Source: Microbulbifer sp. THAF38
GTDB lineage: Bacteria; Pseudomonadota; Gammaproteobacteria; Pseudomonadales; Cellvibrionaceae
Length of the DNA: 64,000 bases
Assembly (NCBI RefSeq): GCF_009363535.1
Contig: NZ_CP045369.1
Location: 448,501 to 512,500 of the forward strand
Reading direction: 5' to 3'
Shown here: piece after piece, positions 27,218-39,204 of the stretch
Numbering within the stretch: position 1 is the first letter of the stretch
Layout: each line of letters begins with the position of its first letter
Made by a program: the position numbers and the translations under genes
The notes under the pieces: model-generated
What the model saw: only the letters and a program-made list of their open reading frames with translations
The model's database searches: none
What the model was told of the DNA's origin: nothing

Positions 27218-28008
27218 GCACACCGACCATTTTAAAAACCATTATCGAGCGCAAGTGGCAGGAAGTGGCGGAGCGTAAATCCCTATGCAGCCTGGAAGAT
27301 ATGCGTCTGAGTGCACAGGACCAACCGCCGGCAAGGGGGTTTGTCGCGGCACTGGAACACAAAATCGCCGAGGGGGAGGCCGCGGTGATTGCGGAAATCA
27401 AGAAGGCCTCCCCCAGCAAGGGAGTGATTCGCGAGGATTTTCTTCCCGCAGAAATTGCGACCAGTTATGAGAGAGGCGGCGCGGCCTGCCTATCGGTGCT
27501 TACCGATAGGGATTTTTTCCAGGGCGATGACAGTTATTTACAGCAGGCACGCAACGCGGTGCGCCTGCCAGTGTTGCGCAAGGATTTTACTGTGGACCCC
27601 TACCAGGTGTTTGAGGCGCGTGCCATCGGGGCCGACTGTATCCTGCTCATTGCCGCCTGCCTGGAAGACCAGCAAATGCAGGAACTCAATGGTCTGGCTT
27701 TGGAGCTGGGATTGGATGTGTTGGTGGAAGTACACAATCGCGCAGAGTTGGAGCGTGCACTGGTTCTACCCAACCGTTTAATCGGGATTAATAATCGCAA
27801 CCTGCACACCTTTGAGGTGCAGTTGGAAAATACTTTCAAGCTGCTCGATTTGATCCCCAAGGATCGCATTGTTGTTACTGAAAGTGGCATCCACACCACG
27901 GATGATGTCGCGGCCATGCGTGGGCACAGCGTCGATGCATTTTTGGTTGGTGAGGCCTTTATGCGTGAAGAGGAGCCGGGGCGTAAACTGATGGAGATGT
28001 TTAACTGA
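27214..28008 (+). CDS. trpC: Indole-3-glycerol phosphate synthase
   Basis: A 264-residue TIM-barrel enzyme that closes the indole ring. Motifs include [56 protein letters not shown] and TESGIHT. It starts with GTG overlapping the trpD stop (GTGA), and it has no fused TrpF domain. It is the last gene of the operon and is followed by a strong terminator. Confidence 0.98.
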   Translation: MSTPTILKTIIERKWQEVAERKSLCSLEDMRLSAQDQPPARGFVAALEHKIAEGEAAVIAEIKKASPSKGVIREDFLPAEIATSYERGGAACLSVLTDRDFFQGDDSYLQQARNAVRLPVLRKDFTVDPYQVFEARAIGADCILLIAACLEDQQMQELNGLALELGLDVLVEVHNRAELERALVLPNRLIGINNRNLHTFEVQLENTFKLLDLIPKDRIVVTESGIHTTDDVAAMRGHSVDAFLVGEAFMREEEPGRKLMEMFN

Positions 28009-28024
28009 CTGCAGGTGAGAAAAT

Positions 28025-28056
28025 AAAAAAGGGCGATGTTAAAGTCGCCCTTTTTT
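28025..28056. terminator. Bidirectional intrinsic terminator between trpC and vfr
   Basis: AAAAAA, GGGCGA, an 8-nt loop, TCGCCC and TTTTTT lie in a row (28025-28056). The structure works on both strands and ends the convergent trpC and crp/vfr transcripts. Confidence 0.92.
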
Positions 28057-28079
28057 ATGCTGTGGATTAACTCGCTTTA

Positions 28080-28715
28080 CTAGCGGGTACCGTACACCAC
28101 CATGGTTTTGCCCTTGACCGAGACGAGCCCCTGTTCTTCCAGGGTTTTCAACACGCGCCCGACCATCTCGCGGGAGCAGCCGACGATTCGGCCAATTTCC
28201 TGGCGAGTGATCTTGATTTGCATGCCTTCTGGGTGGGTCATCGCATCGGGTTCGTTGCACAAGTCTAAAAGGGTGCGCGCCACACGACCGGTAACATCCA
28301 GGAAGGCCAGGTCGCCGACCTTACGGGTGGTATTGCGCAGGCGTCCGGCCATTTGCGTAGCCAGGGCGAACAGGAATTCCGGGTGCTGACGAGTCAGTTC
28401 CTGGAATTTGGTATAGGAAATTTCCGCAACTTCACACTCAGTTTTGGTGCGCACCCAGGCACTGCGGGTGTCCTGATCAAACAGGCCCATTTCACCAAAA
28501 AAGTCCCCGTCGTTCAGGTAGGCCACAATCATTTCACGGCCTTCATCATCCTCAATCAGGACAGTCACTGAACCGCGCATAATGAAATAGAGAGACTCAC
28601 AGCGGTCGCCGGCATAGATAATCGTGCTCTTGGCCGGATAGCGGCGCCGGTGGCAGTGGGCCAGAAAGTCTTCAATATTGCCGATAGTCATGGGGTCTTC
28701 GATAGCAACCGTCAC
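28080..28715 (-). CDS. vfr: cAMP receptor protein family regulator (Vfr/Crp)
   Basis: A 211-residue CRP-family regulator very similar to Pseudomonas Vfr. The cyclic nucleotide domain has [19 protein letters not shown], and the phosphate-binding cassette FFGEMGLF...RSAWVR carries the Glu, Arg and Ser that contact cAMP. The C-terminal helix-turn-helix is [23 protein letters not shown] prefer GTG 28715 (GAGGA 8 nt upstream, matches the Vfr N-terminus); an ATG at 28730 would add five residues. It is divergent from yhfA, as in Pseudomonas and E. coli. Confidence 0.95.
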   Translation of the reverse strand: MTVAIEDPMTIGNIEDFLAHCHRRRYPAKSTIIYAGDRCESLYFIMRGSVTVLIEDDEGREMIVAYLNDGDFFGEMGLFDQDTRSAWVRTKTECEVAEISYTKFQELTRQHPEFLFALATQMAGRLRNTTRKVGDLAFLDVTGRVARTLLDLCNEPDAMTHPEGMQIKITRQEIGRIVGCSREMVGRVLKTLEEQGLVSVKGKTMVVYGTR

Positions 28716-29029
28716 GGATTTATTCCTCATTTTTAGTCTCGTGCTCTATCCCGGCTTTAGCAGCTGAGCACTATTGAATTATCGCGCGAAAAAACAGTCC
28801 CCAACAGAGGTTGGGCGCGGTAAAGTTCCGCAGTGTGACCTGTGACACCCTGTCGCCGGTGCGATTGGACTGCAAGCGGGCTGCTGCGTTCACTGACGAA
28901 AGGTATAACTTCGGAAGTCAACTTTCCGCGCGGAGGTGTTGTGGACACTATACCGGAAATACTCTGCTTGTCGGCATAATCTTGTACTGTGCTAAGCTTC
29001 GCGATTTGAATTTCAGTGGGAGCATGGCA
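28716..29029. other. Divergent intergenic region between vfr and yhfA
   Basis: About 310 bp that must carry both promoters. A direct repeat TGTGAC-CT-GTGACA lies near 28836-28850; it contains CRP-like half-sites but not the inverted TGTGA-N6-TCACA order, so I do not call a CRP site. No coding frame looks real. Confidence 0.4.
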
Positions 29030-29437
29030 ATGCAGGGCAAGGTAACCTGGGTTAATGATTTGACCTTCGTCGGCGAAGCCGGCAGCGGTAATTCAGTAGT
29101 GATGGAAGGGGGCCGCACCAATAATGGCGTACGTCCGATGGAGATGATTCTCCTCGGTGTTGGCGGTTGTGCAGCTTACGATGTGATTTCCATTTTACAA
29201 AAGGCGCGCCAGGATATTATTTCCTGTCACTGTGAATTGAATGGTATTCGCCCGGATACTACCCCTTCACCTTTTGAGCGAATTGAAATGGAGTTTGTTG
29301 TGCGAGGTCGTGGATTAAAAGAATCCCATGTCGCTCGTGCGGTGGAATTATCTGCAGAGAAGTATTGTTCCGCTTCAATTATGTTACGCAATGCGGGAGT
29401 GGAGATTGTACACCGCTATCGAGTGGAAGAAGCCTGA
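29030..29437 (+). CDS. yhfA: OsmC family protein YhfA
   Basis: A 135-residue OsmC/Ohr-fold protein of the YhfA branch. It begins MQGKVTWVNDLTFVGEAGSG, shows RPMEMILLGVGGCAAYDVISILQKARQ with one conserved Cys, and SAEKYCSASIML with the second. OsmC proteins are thiol peroxidases; YhfA's substrate is unknown. I chose the ATG at 29030, since GGAG is 7 nt upstream and family members start there; an ATG six bases earlier is crowded against the same site. Its position next to crp/vfr is conserved in gammaproteobacteria. Confidence 0.92.
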   Translation: MQGKVTWVNDLTFVGEAGSGNSVVMEGGRTNNGVRPMEMILLGVGGCAAYDVISILQKARQDIISCHCELNGIRPDTTPSPFERIEMEFVVRGRGLKESHVARAVELSAEKYCSASIMLRNAGVEIVHRYRVEEA

Positions 29438-29460
29438 ATAAAATATTGCAGGAAAAAGAA

Positions 29461-29505
29461 GAAAAAAGAAAAGGCCCACTAAAAGGCTGTTACTTTTAGC
29501 GGGCC
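29461..29505 (-). terminator. Terminator after coq7
   Basis: GGCCC-A-CTAAAAG and CTTTTAG-C-GGGCC form a long stem (29473-29505). On the minus strand it follows the coq7 stop (29536) and is followed by a T-rich run (complement of 29455-29472). It also separates coq7 from the convergent yhfA. Confidence 0.75.
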
Positions 29506-29535
29506 AGTCCATTTTGTGAATCGGTACTTAAAACT

Positions 29536-30180
29536 TTAAATTTTGTAACTGGCTGAGGTCATTACCTTGGATACCAGTGACATAGCGCCTTTCACCGGTG
29601 CGGGGAAGCGTTTACCCCCGGCGGCCAGCGCCGCGTGAGCGTGTTCGCTCTCATCGACCAGCATCTGCTCCACCACGGCGCGACTGCGTTTGTCCTGGGC
29701 CGGCAGTTTTTGCAGGTGACTCTCCAGGTGTTCACAGACTCTTTCTTCTGTCGCGGCGACAAAACCCAGACTGATGCGATCGCTGATTTTGCCGGCGGCG
29801 GCGCCCAGTCCAAATGACAAGCCATACCAGAGCGGATTGAGCAGGCTCGGGCGGCTGTCCAGCTCTTTGAGACGTTGCTCACACCAAGCGAGGTGGTCGA
29901 TCTCCTCGTCCGCGGCACGCTCCATTTCTCCGCGAACTTCCGGCAGTTTTGCGGTGAGTGCCTGGCCTTGGTAGAGAGCCTGCGCGCACACTTCGCCACT
30001 GTGGTTAACCCGCATTAGGCCGGCGGCGTGCTTGCGCTCGGCATCGCTGAGCTCGGCTTCTGCTTCGCCTTTGGCCGGAGATGCGCGACCGTGGCAGGGC
30101 TCGCCCGGACTCAGGGTGCGCAGGGCACGATCAGCCTGAATCAGCAGGCGATCGAGTCCACTCAGATTGCGTTCGCTCAT
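29536..30180 (-). CDS. coq7: Demethoxyubiquinone hydroxylase (Coq7/UbiF-like)
   Basis: A 214-residue ferritin-like di-iron monooxygenase of ubiquinone synthesis. Iron ligands are visible in [30 protein letters not shown] and [11 protein letters not shown], arranged as two EXXH sets. The start ATG at 30180 has GGGAG 8 nt upstream; the frame is open to 30225 without support. In Pseudomonas speD lies between yhfA and coq7; it is absent here. It is the last gene after purH-purD on the same strand. Confidence 0.93.
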   Translation of the reverse strand: MSERNLSGLDRLLIQADRALRTLSPGEPCHGRASPAKGEAEAELSDAERKHAAGLMRVNHSGEVCAQALYQGQALTAKLPEVRGEMERAADEEIDHLAWCEQRLKELDSRPSLLNPLWYGLSFGLGAAAGKISDRISLGFVAATEERVCEHLESHLQKLPAQDKRSRAVVEQMLVDESEHAHAALAAGGKRFPAPVKGAMSLVSKVMTSASYKI

Positions 30181-30236
30181 GTGTGTTGCTCCCTCTGTAT
30201 GGCGGCAGCTAGAAGCTACCGCCACGACTGGTAAAA

Positions 30237-31535
30237 CTACTTATCGCTACCGGCCTGTTCTCTTTCGATCGCGCGATAGCCGATATCCTTCCGGTAAAAG
30301 ACACCCTCCCAGTAGATGGTGCGGGCAGCCTCATAGGCATTGGCCTGGGCTTCGGCGACAGTGTTCCCCAATGCGGTGGCGCAGAGTACTCGACCACCAT
30401 TGGTGACCACCCGCTCGCCGTCCAGGGCGGTACCGGCGTGGAAGACCTTGGCGTTATCACTATCGGCTTTTTCAAGTCCACTAATAGCATCGCCCTTGCG
30501 GTAACTGCCGGGGTAGCCGTGTGCGGCCAGTACCACCCCAAGTGATGGGCGCGGGTCCCACTCTGCCGTTACGCTGTCGAGCTTTTTGTCGAGCGCAGCC
30601 AGGCACAGGTCGACCAGATCGGATTTCAGGCGCATCATAATGGGCTGGGTTTCGGGGTCGCCAAAGCGACAGTTGTACTCGATCACTCTGGGAGCGCCCT
30701 GGGGATCGATCATCAGGCCGGCGTAGAGAAAGCCGGTGTAAGGTGTGCCCTCAGCGGCGAGGCCTTTTACGGTGGGCTCGATCACTTCCTGCATAATGCG
30801 CTGGTAAACGCTGTCGGTCACTACCGGTGCGGGAGAGTAGGCACCCATACCGCCGGTATTGGGGCCGGTGTCGCCGTCACCGACGCGCTTGTGATCCTGG
30901 CTGGTGGCCATGGGCAGGATATTCTCCCCATCCACCATAACGATAAAGCTCGCCTCTTCACCCTGCAGGAATTCCTCAATCACTACACGGCAGCCTGCGT
31001 CGCCAAAGGCGTTGCCGGAGAGCATATCGCGCACTGCCAGCTCGGCCTGCTGCTCGGTCTCGGCGACGATGACGCCCTTGCCGGCGGCGAGGCCGTCGGC
31101 TTTGACTACGATGGGCGCTCCGCGCTCGCGGATGTATTCGACGGCCGGCTCAATTTCGGTGAAATTGCGATAGGCAGCGGTGGGGATCTCGTGGCGTTCG
31201 AGGAAATCCTTGGTGAAAGCCTTGGAGCCCTCCAGTTGGGCTGCACCCTTGCTGGGGCCAAAGATGGCGAGACCACGTCCGTTAAAGAAGTCCACGATGC
31301 CGTCAACCAGTGGCGCTTCGGGGCCGACGATAGTGAGTTCCACGCCGTTTTCCTCGGCGAAGTCCGCCAGTGCGGGGAAATTATCGACGCCGATAGCCAC
31401 ATTCTGCACTTTGCCTTCACGGGCGGTGCCGGCGTTGCCCGGGGCTACGAACACGGTGCCCACTTTTGGGTTTTGCGCGGCTTTCCACGCCAGGGCGTGC
31501 TCGCGGCCACCTGAGCCGATGATCAATACATTCAT
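30237..31535 (-). CDS. purD: Phosphoribosylamine-glycine ligase
   Basis: A 432-residue ATP-grasp enzyme that makes glycinamide ribonucleotide in purine synthesis. It starts [18 protein letters not shown] and shows [11 protein letters not shown], the ATP-grasp loop [42 protein letters not shown] and YNCRFGDPE. The length is normal. It is 215 bp downstream of purH, separated by several inverted repeats, and 56 bp ahead of the coq7 start. Confidence 0.98.
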   Translation of the reverse strand: MNVLIIGSGGREHALAWKAAQNPKVGTVFVAPGNAGTAREGKVQNVAIGVDNFPALADFAEENGVELTIVGPEAPLVDGIVDFFNGRGLAIFGPSKGAAQLEGSKAFTKDFLERHEIPTAAYRNFTEIEPAVEYIRERGAPIVVKADGLAAGKGVIVAETEQQAELAVRDMLSGNAFGDAGCRVVIEEFLQGEEASFIVMVDGENILPMATSQDHKRVGDGDTGPNTGGMGAYSPAPVVTDSVYQRIMQEVIEPTVKGLAAEGTPYTGFLYAGLMIDPQGAPRVIEYNCRFGDPETQPIMMRLKSDLVDLCLAALDKKLDSVTAEWDPRPSLGVVLAAHGYPGSYRKGDAISGLEKADSDNAKVFHAGTALDGERVVTNGGRVLCATALGNTVAEAQANAYEAARTIYWEGVFYRKDIGYRAIEREQAGSDK

Positions 31536-31606
31536 TCTTAAATCCCCCTAAGTCGACCACTTGGGTCCATTGGACAGGTATCAGGTGCGCTAGTTTAGCG
31601 CGGAAT

Positions 31607-31706
31607 CATTGCAGGTGGTGTTGTCCGCCTGCAATGGGCGCCTCTTTCTGGTGGGCGCTAGAAACTGCTGGTGACAATGGCGCAGTGGATACTTCATTGT
31701 CACTAG
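31607..31706. repeat. Tandem stem-loops between purH and purD
   Basis: Two strong inverted repeats lie in the purH-purD gap: CATTGCAGG / CCTGCAATG (31607-31615 with 31628-31636, perfect 9 bp) and CTGGTGACAATG / CATTGTCACTAG (31668-31679 with 31695-31706, 12 bp with one mismatch). A smaller GCGCC / GGCGC pair lies between them. None has a T-tract on the minus strand. They may stabilise the purH mRNA or attenuate purD. Confidence 0.55.
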
Positions 31707-31750
31707 CCTCCGCGAAGCACGATAGGTACTCCGCGGAGTTTGCCGATGAT

Positions 31751-33322
<1,572 letters not shown>

Positions 33323-33414
33323 TGCACTTGGTCCAACTGGTTTTGGAATAGGGTTGTCAGTGGTTGTAGCGGAGTTTGCGCTGCTGTGGCGAAAACTGCC
33401 GCCGGGAAAATAGC

Positions 33415-33444
33415 GAAGGGGGATGAGTAACCTCATCCCCCTTC
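33415..33444. terminator. 13-bp hairpin between fis and purH
   Basis: GAAGGGGGATGAG (33415-33427) and its exact complement (33432-33444) flank a TAAC loop, 23 bp after the fis stop on the minus strand. On that strand the stem is followed by GCTATTTTCC, a weak T-rich tail. It is a likely end of the dusB-fis transcript, or a leader hairpin of purH, whose start is 93 nt further on. Confidence 0.65.
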
Positions 33445-33466
33445 AAAAATTCGCATGGTGGGAAGC

Positions 33467-33775
33467 TTACAGCAGGCCGTAGCGCTTCAGCTTCTTGCGC
33501 AGGGTGCCGCGGTTGAGACCCAGCAGTTGCGCGGCGCGTGTCTGGTTGTGACGGGTGTATTTCATCACCACTTCGAGCATGGGCGCTTCGATTTCTGACA
33601 GCACCATGTCGTAGACATCGGTAACCATCTGGCCATCCAGGTGGCGGAAATAGTTCTCCATTGCGTGCTCGACCGCATCGCGCAGGGACTGCTGCTGCGG
33701 CTGAGCCAGCTGCGTTTGCCCCCTGGAGGATACTTCTTCGCTGCCAGTATCCGGAATCAATACTTCGTTATTCAT
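33467..33775 (-). CDS. fis: DNA-binding protein Fis
   Basis: A 102-residue nucleoid-associated regulator of rRNA and many other promoters. The core dimerisation region ([19 protein letters not shown]) and the C-terminal helix-turn-helix ([20 protein letters not shown]) are characteristic. Its start overlaps the dusB stop by 4 bp (ATGA), the well-known dusB-fis operon of gammaproteobacteria, so translation is coupled. Confidence 0.96.
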   Translation of the reverse strand: MNNEVLIPDTGSEEVSSRGQTQLAQPQQQSLRDAVEHAMENYFRHLDGQMVTDVYDMVLSEIEAPMLEVVMKYTRHNQTRAAQLLGLNRGTLRKKLKRYGLL

Positions 33776-34764
33776 GCCGCTTGTGCCCCTCTCGTTATTC
33801 GGCGTTCAAACCACGCGTGAACGCTGGCATGTTGTACTTCTGCGCTCTCTATCTGGAAAAAGGTCTTGCGGAAGGACTCGCTGTCCGCGAGTGTCTTCAA
33901 GTACCAACCCACATGCTTGCGGGCGATACGGACCCCCATCACCTCACCGTAGAATCGGTGCAGTTCACCCAAGTGGGTGAGCAGTATTTTTCTTACTTCG
34001 TCCAATGTTGGTTCGGGCAGCCGCTCGCCAGTGGCGAGGTAGTGGGCTATCTCCCGAAAAATCCAAGGTCGTCCCTGTGCGGCGCGGCCGATCATGACCG
34101 CCGCCGCGCCAGTGTAATCGAGCACCTCGCGGGCTCTCTCGGCACTGGTGATGTCGCCGTTGGCAAAAACCGGGATCCCTACCCTGGATACAATTTCGGC
34201 AATGGTATCGAATTCAGCCTGTCCGTGGTAGCCGCAGGCGCGAGTACGACCGTGAACCGCCAGAGCGGCGATGCCGGCATCCTCAGCCATTTGGGCTACG
34301 GTGACACCATTGCGGGAATCCGTACACCAGCCGGTGCGGATCTTGAGCGTCACCGGGACAGAGACAGACTGGACCACGGCCTGCAATATATCCGCAACCA
34401 GTTTTTCATCCCGCAGCAGGGCGGAGCCCGCCGCTTTTTTACACACTTTTTTTGCCGGGCAGCCCATATTGATATCGATGATTTGTGCGCCGCGACGCAC
34501 ATTTTCCCGAGCGGCCTGGGCCATCATCTCGGGATCACCACCAGCGATTTGCACCGATATGGGAGCTGCTTCACCACCGTGGTCCAGGCGCAAGCGCGAC
34601 TTGCGGCTATTCCACAGACGCGTGTCAGAGGTCACCATTTCCGATACCACCAGGCCGGCGCCGAGTTGGCGACATAATTGGCGGAAGGGGCGATCAGTAA
34701 CTCCGGCCATAGGCGCCAAGATTACCGGGTTGTCGATAATGTAGGGGCCTATAGCAATAGACAC
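33772..34764 (-). CDS. dusB: tRNA-dihydrouridine synthase B
   Basis: A 330-residue FMN-dependent enzyme that reduces uridine to dihydrouridine in tRNA. It shows [26 protein letters not shown], the catalytic Cys in [21 protein letters not shown], and [11 protein letters not shown] chose GTG 34764 (GGAG 5 nt upstream, family N-terminus [11 protein letters not shown]). A TTG at 34809 gives an unlikely extension. It is the first gene of dusB-fis. Confidence 0.95.
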   Translation of the reverse strand: MSIAIGPYIIDNPVILAPMAGVTDRPFRQLCRQLGAGLVVSEMVTSDTRLWNSRKSRLRLDHGGEAAPISVQIAGGDPEMMAQAARENVRRGAQIIDINMGCPAKKVCKKAAGSALLRDEKLVADILQAVVQSVSVPVTLKIRTGWCTDSRNGVTVAQMAEDAGIAALAVHGRTRACGYHGQAEFDTIAEIVSRVGIPVFANGDITSAERAREVLDYTGAAAVMIGRAAQGRPWIFREIAHYLATGERLPEPTLDEVRKILLTHLGELHRFYGEVMGVRIARKHVGWYLKTLADSESFRKTFFQIESAEVQHASVHAWFERRITRGAQAA

Positions 34765-34958
34765 GGTAACTCCGTTTGGGCTTTGGAAGGGCGATCTATG
34801 CCCTGGCAAAAAGGCCGCCTATGATAACGACTGGCCCGGCGTTGGCAAAGCGAAAAAGCGGGCAAATTGATCGATCCCTGTGCGTTTAGCTCGCAGAGTG
34901 GTCAATTTTGGTGGCTTTGTCCGCCAAGGCGTCAGCGACCATGGCGCCAATCATTTTC

Positions 34959-36245
34959 CTATGGGGCGATTTTCATCTCGTAGTTCACCGCCTCGGCCCC
35001 TGGGTCAACCACCTCAATGGCGATGTGAATGGGGCTGCCCTGGGGCATCTGCTTGCGTCCAGCCAGCTCGCCCTGCAAATACTCTTCGGGAGTAAAGCGG
35101 CGACTCGCCACCGCCTTGTTTTTCAAGTCGCTGAAATTTAGCAGCAAGTTGGGGAAAGGTTGGGGGTAGGGAGCTGAGTTCAGTAACACGGCGTCCACTA
35201 CCAGTGCGCCTTCCAATTGTGGATGGCTGCGCACCATCAGATTGGAGGCCTGGATTGCATTGGGATCCCGCAGTGGGGGCAGGGCACAGCCGAGCAGTGG
35301 ACAGACAGAAGCGTAGATATCGCGCCAGGGCTGCTGCTTGCTAAGCCGGTCAAACTGAAAGTAAGCCAACTGGAATAACAGTAAGAGTGTTAAAAAGGGA
35401 AGGAGTAGCCGCCACAGCCAGGGATTCACCGCTCTCTTCGATGATGCCGCACCCCAAGTCATTTCCACCGGGGCAGGCTGAATAGCGGAGATTAGTTGTT
35501 CGCGAACGGGCTCCGCCTGCGGTTCTGGGGCGCTGTCGGCTCCGGTGGCAAAGTAGGGCTCTTTGCGTCCATTACCGGCTTCCTGCAATGGTGCCGGGAG
35601 TATTTCTTCAGAGGCAGAGGGTGCCTCGGGTGCGGGTTCAGGCTCGTAGGACTCCGTTGTGGGAGCCGGTGACTCTAAGGGGTGCTCCCAGGGCTCAAGG
35701 TCGCCGAAGTTATCACTCTCAGCAGTGGGGCTGAGGGAATCCTCATCGGCGTTTGTAGCACTGCGCTCGAAATCGGGCGCATCGTTCCAGTCTGGTTTTA
35801 GTACCGATTCGAGTTCTTCCTCGGGATCGTCCTCGAATTGGTCCTCCTCCTGCAGTTCCTGCCACTCATTATCGCCAAATGCATCACCAATAAGGCTCTC
35901 TGAATTGGCTGCTGGTGTTTCGTGGGAAGTGTTTCCTGCTGATTCACGGTCTGCAGTGTTACTGGGAGAATGCTTTTCGGTGGGATTGGCGGTAGCCGCC
36001 TCCTCTGCCGGATCATCATCTTCCAGCTCGATATCGTCGTGTATCAGGAAGTCATCGTCTTCCAGTAGCGTTTCCAGATCACTGCGTGCGTCGGGGCCAT
36101 TGTCGTTGAAGACGATGTTCTCATCCGCGCGGAAAACCTGCAGGCAGGAACCGCAGCGCACCGCACCGCGAGCGGCGCGAAGCTGCTGGTCGTTGATATG
36201 AAATGAGGTGCTGCAGTGGGGGCAGCGGGTTACCAGTTGAGACAT
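34959..36245 (-). CDS. Zinc-ribbon DUF3426 membrane protein
   Basis: A 428-residue protein with an MJ0042-type N-terminal zinc ribbon (CPHC at about 9-12 and CGSC at about 31-34). A long, very acidic, low-complexity stretch (about 45-240, rich in Glu, Asp, Ser and Pro) follows, then one transmembrane segment near 270-290 (LWRLLLPFLTLLLLFQLAYF) and a C-terminal DUF3426 domain. The function of the family is unknown; it often sits next to prmA and dusB-fis in gammaproteobacteria, as it does here, 75 bp after prmA. Confidence 0.85.
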   Translation of the reverse strand: MSQLVTRCPHCSTSFHINDQQLRAARGAVRCGSCLQVFRADENIVFNDNGPDARSDLETLLEDDDFLIHDDIELEDDDPAEEAATANPTEKHSPSNTADRESAGNTSHETPAANSESLIGDAFGDNEWQELQEEDQFEDDPEEELESVLKPDWNDAPDFERSATNADEDSLSPTAESDNFGDLEPWEHPLESPAPTTESYEPEPAPEAPSASEEILPAPLQEAGNGRKEPYFATGADSAPEPQAEPVREQLISAIQPAPVEMTWGAASSKRAVNPWLWRLLLPFLTLLLLFQLAYFQFDRLSKQQPWRDIYASVCPLLGCALPPLRDPNAIQASNLMVRSHPQLEGALVVDAVLLNSAPYPQPFPNLLLNFSDLKNKAVASRRFTPEEYLQGELAGRKQMPQGSPIHIAIEVVDPGAEAVNYEMKIAP

Positions 36246-36320
36246 TCGACTATGGCGCAGTTTATTTTACGCTCAAGTTTATCAGTCTGCCCGGTCCTCG
36301 CGTAGTGCTGGCTGGCGTAT

Positions 36321-37202
36321 TTAGCGAATACGGGTGCCGCTCAAACGTACCCAGCCCTCGTGCTCGGCATCCTCATCGAAGTCGATACTCTCTGCGTAGG
36401 CGGTTTTTACCTGTTCTGCCTGGGAGGCGAGGATGCCCGACAGGCAGATGCGACCGCCGACTTTGGTCAGAGCAATTAACTGCGTGGAGAGTTCTACCAA
36501 CGGGCCGGCAAGGATGTTGGCAAGCATGAAATCGGCACTTTCTTGCGGCATCTGTTCCGGTAAATAAACCGGGAAGCGCTGTGGATCTATGCCGTTGCGC
36601 AGGGCGTTGTCACGACTGGCGATCAGAGCTTGAGGATCGATATCGGTACCCATGGCGCGTTCGGCGCCGAGTAGCAAAGCACCAATACCGAGGATACCGG
36701 AGCCGCAGCCGAAGTCGATGGCGCTCTTGCCCTGCAGGGGTTCTTGCGCCAACCAGCGCAGGCACAGGAAGGTTGTGGGGTGAGTGCCTGTGCCGAAAGC
36801 GAGTCCGGGGTCCAGCAGCAGGTTGACTGCTTGCGGCTGGGGCGGCTCGCACCAGCTTGGGCAGATCCACAAGTTGTCGCCACACTGAATGGGCTTGTAG
36901 TGCGACATCCACTCGCGCTCCCAGTCTTTATCTTCGAGCTGGTCCCAGCGGGCATTGGGAAGGAGTTCGCATAAGAAAGAGGCGGCTTTGGCCTCGGTGA
37001 CGCCTGTATCGACTTCGGCATCGAACAAGCCGGTCACCCGCGTTTGATCCCACAGGGGGACCTCGCCGAGTCCGGGTTCGAGAATGGGTTGGTCTGCGTT
37101 GTCCTGCAGGGTTACGGATACGGCGCCGGCAAAAAGCAGGGCGTTTTCGATTTTTTCCGCTTGGGCACGATCGGTGTCGACGCGGAGTTGTAGCCAGGGC
37201 AT
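36321..37202 (-). CDS. prmA: Ribosomal protein L11 methyltransferase
   Basis: A 293-residue SAM-dependent methyltransferase that trimethylates L11. The N-terminal substrate domain starts MPWLQLRVDTD; the catalytic domain shows DPGLAFGTGTHPTTFLCL, SAIDFGCGSGILGIGALLLGA and MLANILAGPLVEL. Length is typical. It follows accC by 136 bp in the accB-accC direction, a neighbourhood conserved in gammaproteobacteria. Confidence 0.97.
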   Translation of the reverse strand: MPWLQLRVDTDRAQAEKIENALLFAGAVSVTLQDNADQPILEPGLGEVPLWDQTRVTGLFDAEVDTGVTEAKAASFLCELLPNARWDQLEDKDWEREWMSHYKPIQCGDNLWICPSWCEPPQPQAVNLLLDPGLAFGTGTHPTTFLCLRWLAQEPLQGKSAIDFGCGSGILGIGALLLGAERAMGTDIDPQALIASRDNALRNGIDPQRFPVYLPEQMPQESADFMLANILAGPLVELSTQLIALTKVGGRICLSGILASQAEQVKTAYAESIDFDEDAEHEGWVRLSGTRIR

Positions 37203-37338
37203 AGGAATTCCGTGGTGAGTAACTGCTATTCAGGTGGTAGGGCCACCCTGTTTATGCGATGTCCGCCGCCATCCCTGGCGTCCGGTTTCATCGTATTTTG
37301 AACGCAATTCTCTCCAACTTTGCCCCGGCTGGCGAGGG

Positions 37339-38679
37339 CTAGAGCCCCAGCTTCTTCTCCAAATAGTGAATATTGACCCCACCTTTAGCAAAGGCTTCAT
37401 CGCGGACCAGCTCTTCCTGAAGGGGGATATTGGTCTTGATACCATCCACAACCAGCTCGGACAGGGCTACGCGCATACGCGCCAGGGCGGTCTCGCGGTC
37501 CTCGGCGTGGGTGATCAGCTTGGCGATCATTGAGTCGTAGTTGGGGGGAACCGTATAGCCGGAGTAGAGGTGCGAATCCACGCGCACACCCAGGCCTCCG
37601 GGCATATGGAAATTGTTAACCTTGCCGGGGCTGGGGAAGAAAGTCTGAGGATCTTCCGCGTTGATACGGCACTCGAAGGCGTGCCCGCGAATAACGATGT
37701 CTTCCTGCTTGAAGGAGAGCTTCTCGCCGGCACAAACGCGAATCTGTTCCTTGATCAGATCTATGCCCGTCACCATTTCGGTGACCGGGTGCTCCACCTG
37801 GATACGTGTGTTCATCTCGATGAAGTAGAAGCGCTCATCCTCATAGAGGAATTCAAAAGTGCCGGCGCCGCGGTAGCCGATATCAATACAAGCCTGTACG
37901 CAGGAGTCGTGCACTTGACGGCGCACCTCGTCGGGGATGCCGGGGGCTGGTGCTTCCTCAAGCACCTTCTGGTGACGGCGCTGCAGGGAGCAGTCGCGAT
38001 CTCCAAGATGGATAGCATTCCCTTGTCCATCGGACATTACCTGGATTTCTACGTGTCGCGGGTTCTGTAGAAACTTCTCCAGGTAAACGGTGCCGTCACC
38101 GAAGGCGGCCTGGGCCTCGGATTTAGTCACGGAGATCGCGTTGATCAGGTCTTCGGCACGCTCCACCACGCGCATACCGCGGCCGCCACCGCCGGCGGCG
38201 GCCTTGATAATCACCGGGTAGCCGACTTTCTCACCGATCTCTAGGCAGCGCTCGTTGTTATCGGGCAGGGGGCCATCGGAACCCGGCACTGTGGGGACTC
38301 CGGCCTTTTTCATTGCGGCGATGGCGGATACCTTGTCACCCATCAGGCGGATTACATCCGGGTCCGGGCCGATAAAGGTAAAGCCGCTTTTTTGTACCTG
38401 TTCGGCGAAGTCGGCGTTTTCTGCGAGGAAACCGTAGCCGGGGTGTACGGCCACCGCGTCGGTGATTTCCATGGCGGAAATCAGGGCCGGAATATTCAAG
38501 TAGCTCTGCGAAGAGGGGTTGGGGCCAATACAGACAGACTCATCGGCCAGGCGCACATGCTTCAGGTTGCGATCCACTAACGAGTGCACCGCAACCGTGG
38601 CGATACCCATCTCTTTGCAGGCGCGCAAGATCCGCAGGGCGATTTCGCCGCGGTTGGCGATCAGGATTTTGTCGAACAT
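37339..38679 (-). CDS. accC: Acetyl-CoA carboxylase, biotin carboxylase subunit
   Basis: A 446-residue ATP-grasp biotin carboxylase, part of the acetyl-CoA carboxylase complex that makes malonyl-CoA for fatty acid synthesis. It has [29 protein letters not shown] (ATP loop), [27 protein letters not shown] and [13 protein letters not shown]. It starts 15 bp after accB. Confidence 0.98.
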   Translation of the reverse strand: MFDKILIANRGEIALRILRACKEMGIATVAVHSLVDRNLKHVRLADESVCIGPNPSSQSYLNIPALISAMEITDAVAVHPGYGFLAENADFAEQVQKSGFTFIGPDPDVIRLMGDKVSAIAAMKKAGVPTVPGSDGPLPDNNERCLEIGEKVGYPVIIKAAAGGGGRGMRVVERAEDLINAISVTKSEAQAAFGDGTVYLEKFLQNPRHVEIQVMSDGQGNAIHLGDRDCSLQRRHQKVLEEAPAPGIPDEVRRQVHDSCVQACIDIGYRGAGTFEFLYEDERFYFIEMNTRIQVEHPVTEMVTGIDLIKEQIRVCAGEKLSFKQEDIVIRGHAFECRINAEDPQTFFPSPGKVNNFHMPGGLGVRVDSHLYSGYTVPPNYDSMIAKLITHAEDRETALARMRVALSELVVDGIKTNIPLQEELVRDEAFAKGGVNIHYLEKKLGL

Positions 38680-38694
38680 AGTGACTTACCCCGC

Positions 38695-39180
38695 TCAGAC
38701 GATGGTCACGAGCGGTTGATCGAACTCTACCGGCTGGCCGTCTTCGAGCAGGATGGACTCGACAGTGCCGGCCTTGTCGGCCTCAATCTGGTTCATCATT
38801 TTCATCGCCTCAACGATGCATACGACATCGCCGACCTTAACCTGCTGACCCACTTTGACGAAGGGCTCGGCACCGGGGCTGGGCGCCGCGTAGAAAGTAC
38901 CCACCATCGGCGACTTCACCGCGTGGCCGCTGATCGTCGGTTTGGTTTCTTTTTCCTCTACCGCCGGGGCCGCACTTTGGGCTGGCGCTGGCGCTATAGG
39001 AGCCGGCGCTGGCGCCATTGGGGCGCCGTAAGGGGCGCCATAAACCGGAGCGACTGGCTGCGCTGCGCCGCTGACGCCGCGGCTGATGCGTACAGACTCT
39101 TCACCCTCTTTAATTTCCAGCTCGCCGATATCCGATTCTTCGAGCAGCTCAATCAGTTTTTTAATTTTGCGGATATCCAT
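38695..39180 (-). CDS. accB: Acetyl-CoA carboxylase, biotin carboxyl carrier protein
   Basis: A 161-residue BCCP. The N-terminus ([23 protein letters not shown]) is standard, an Ala/Pro-rich flexible linker spans about residues 40-75, and the biotinyl domain has the lysine in [12 protein letters not shown]. It lies between aroQ and accC in the conserved aroQ-accB-accC order. Confidence 0.98.
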   Translation of the reverse strand: MDIRKIKKLIELLEESDIGELEIKEGEESVRISRGVSGAAQPVAPVYGAPYGAPMAPAPAPIAPAPAQSAAPAVEEKETKPTISGHAVKSPMVGTFYAAPSPGAEPFVKVGQQVKVGDVVCIVEAMKMMNQIEADKAGTVESILLEDGQPVEFDQPLVTIV

Positions 39181-39204
39181 AGTTCTTTCACTCGCAGGTT
39201 TGAT

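Noticed and set aside
28836..28850. CRP/Vfr binding site between vfr and yhfA
   Set aside because: TGTGA half-sites are in direct rather than inverted order, and the TCACA arm is missing.
30891..31514. Plus-strand frame of 207 codons opposite purD
   Set aside because: Antisense shadow; purD motifs are unambiguous on the other strand.
33661..34677. Long plus-strand frame of 338 codons opposite dusB and fis
   Set aside because: It is the antisense shadow of two well-supported genes; the translation lacks any domain and has the composition of a reversed coding strand.
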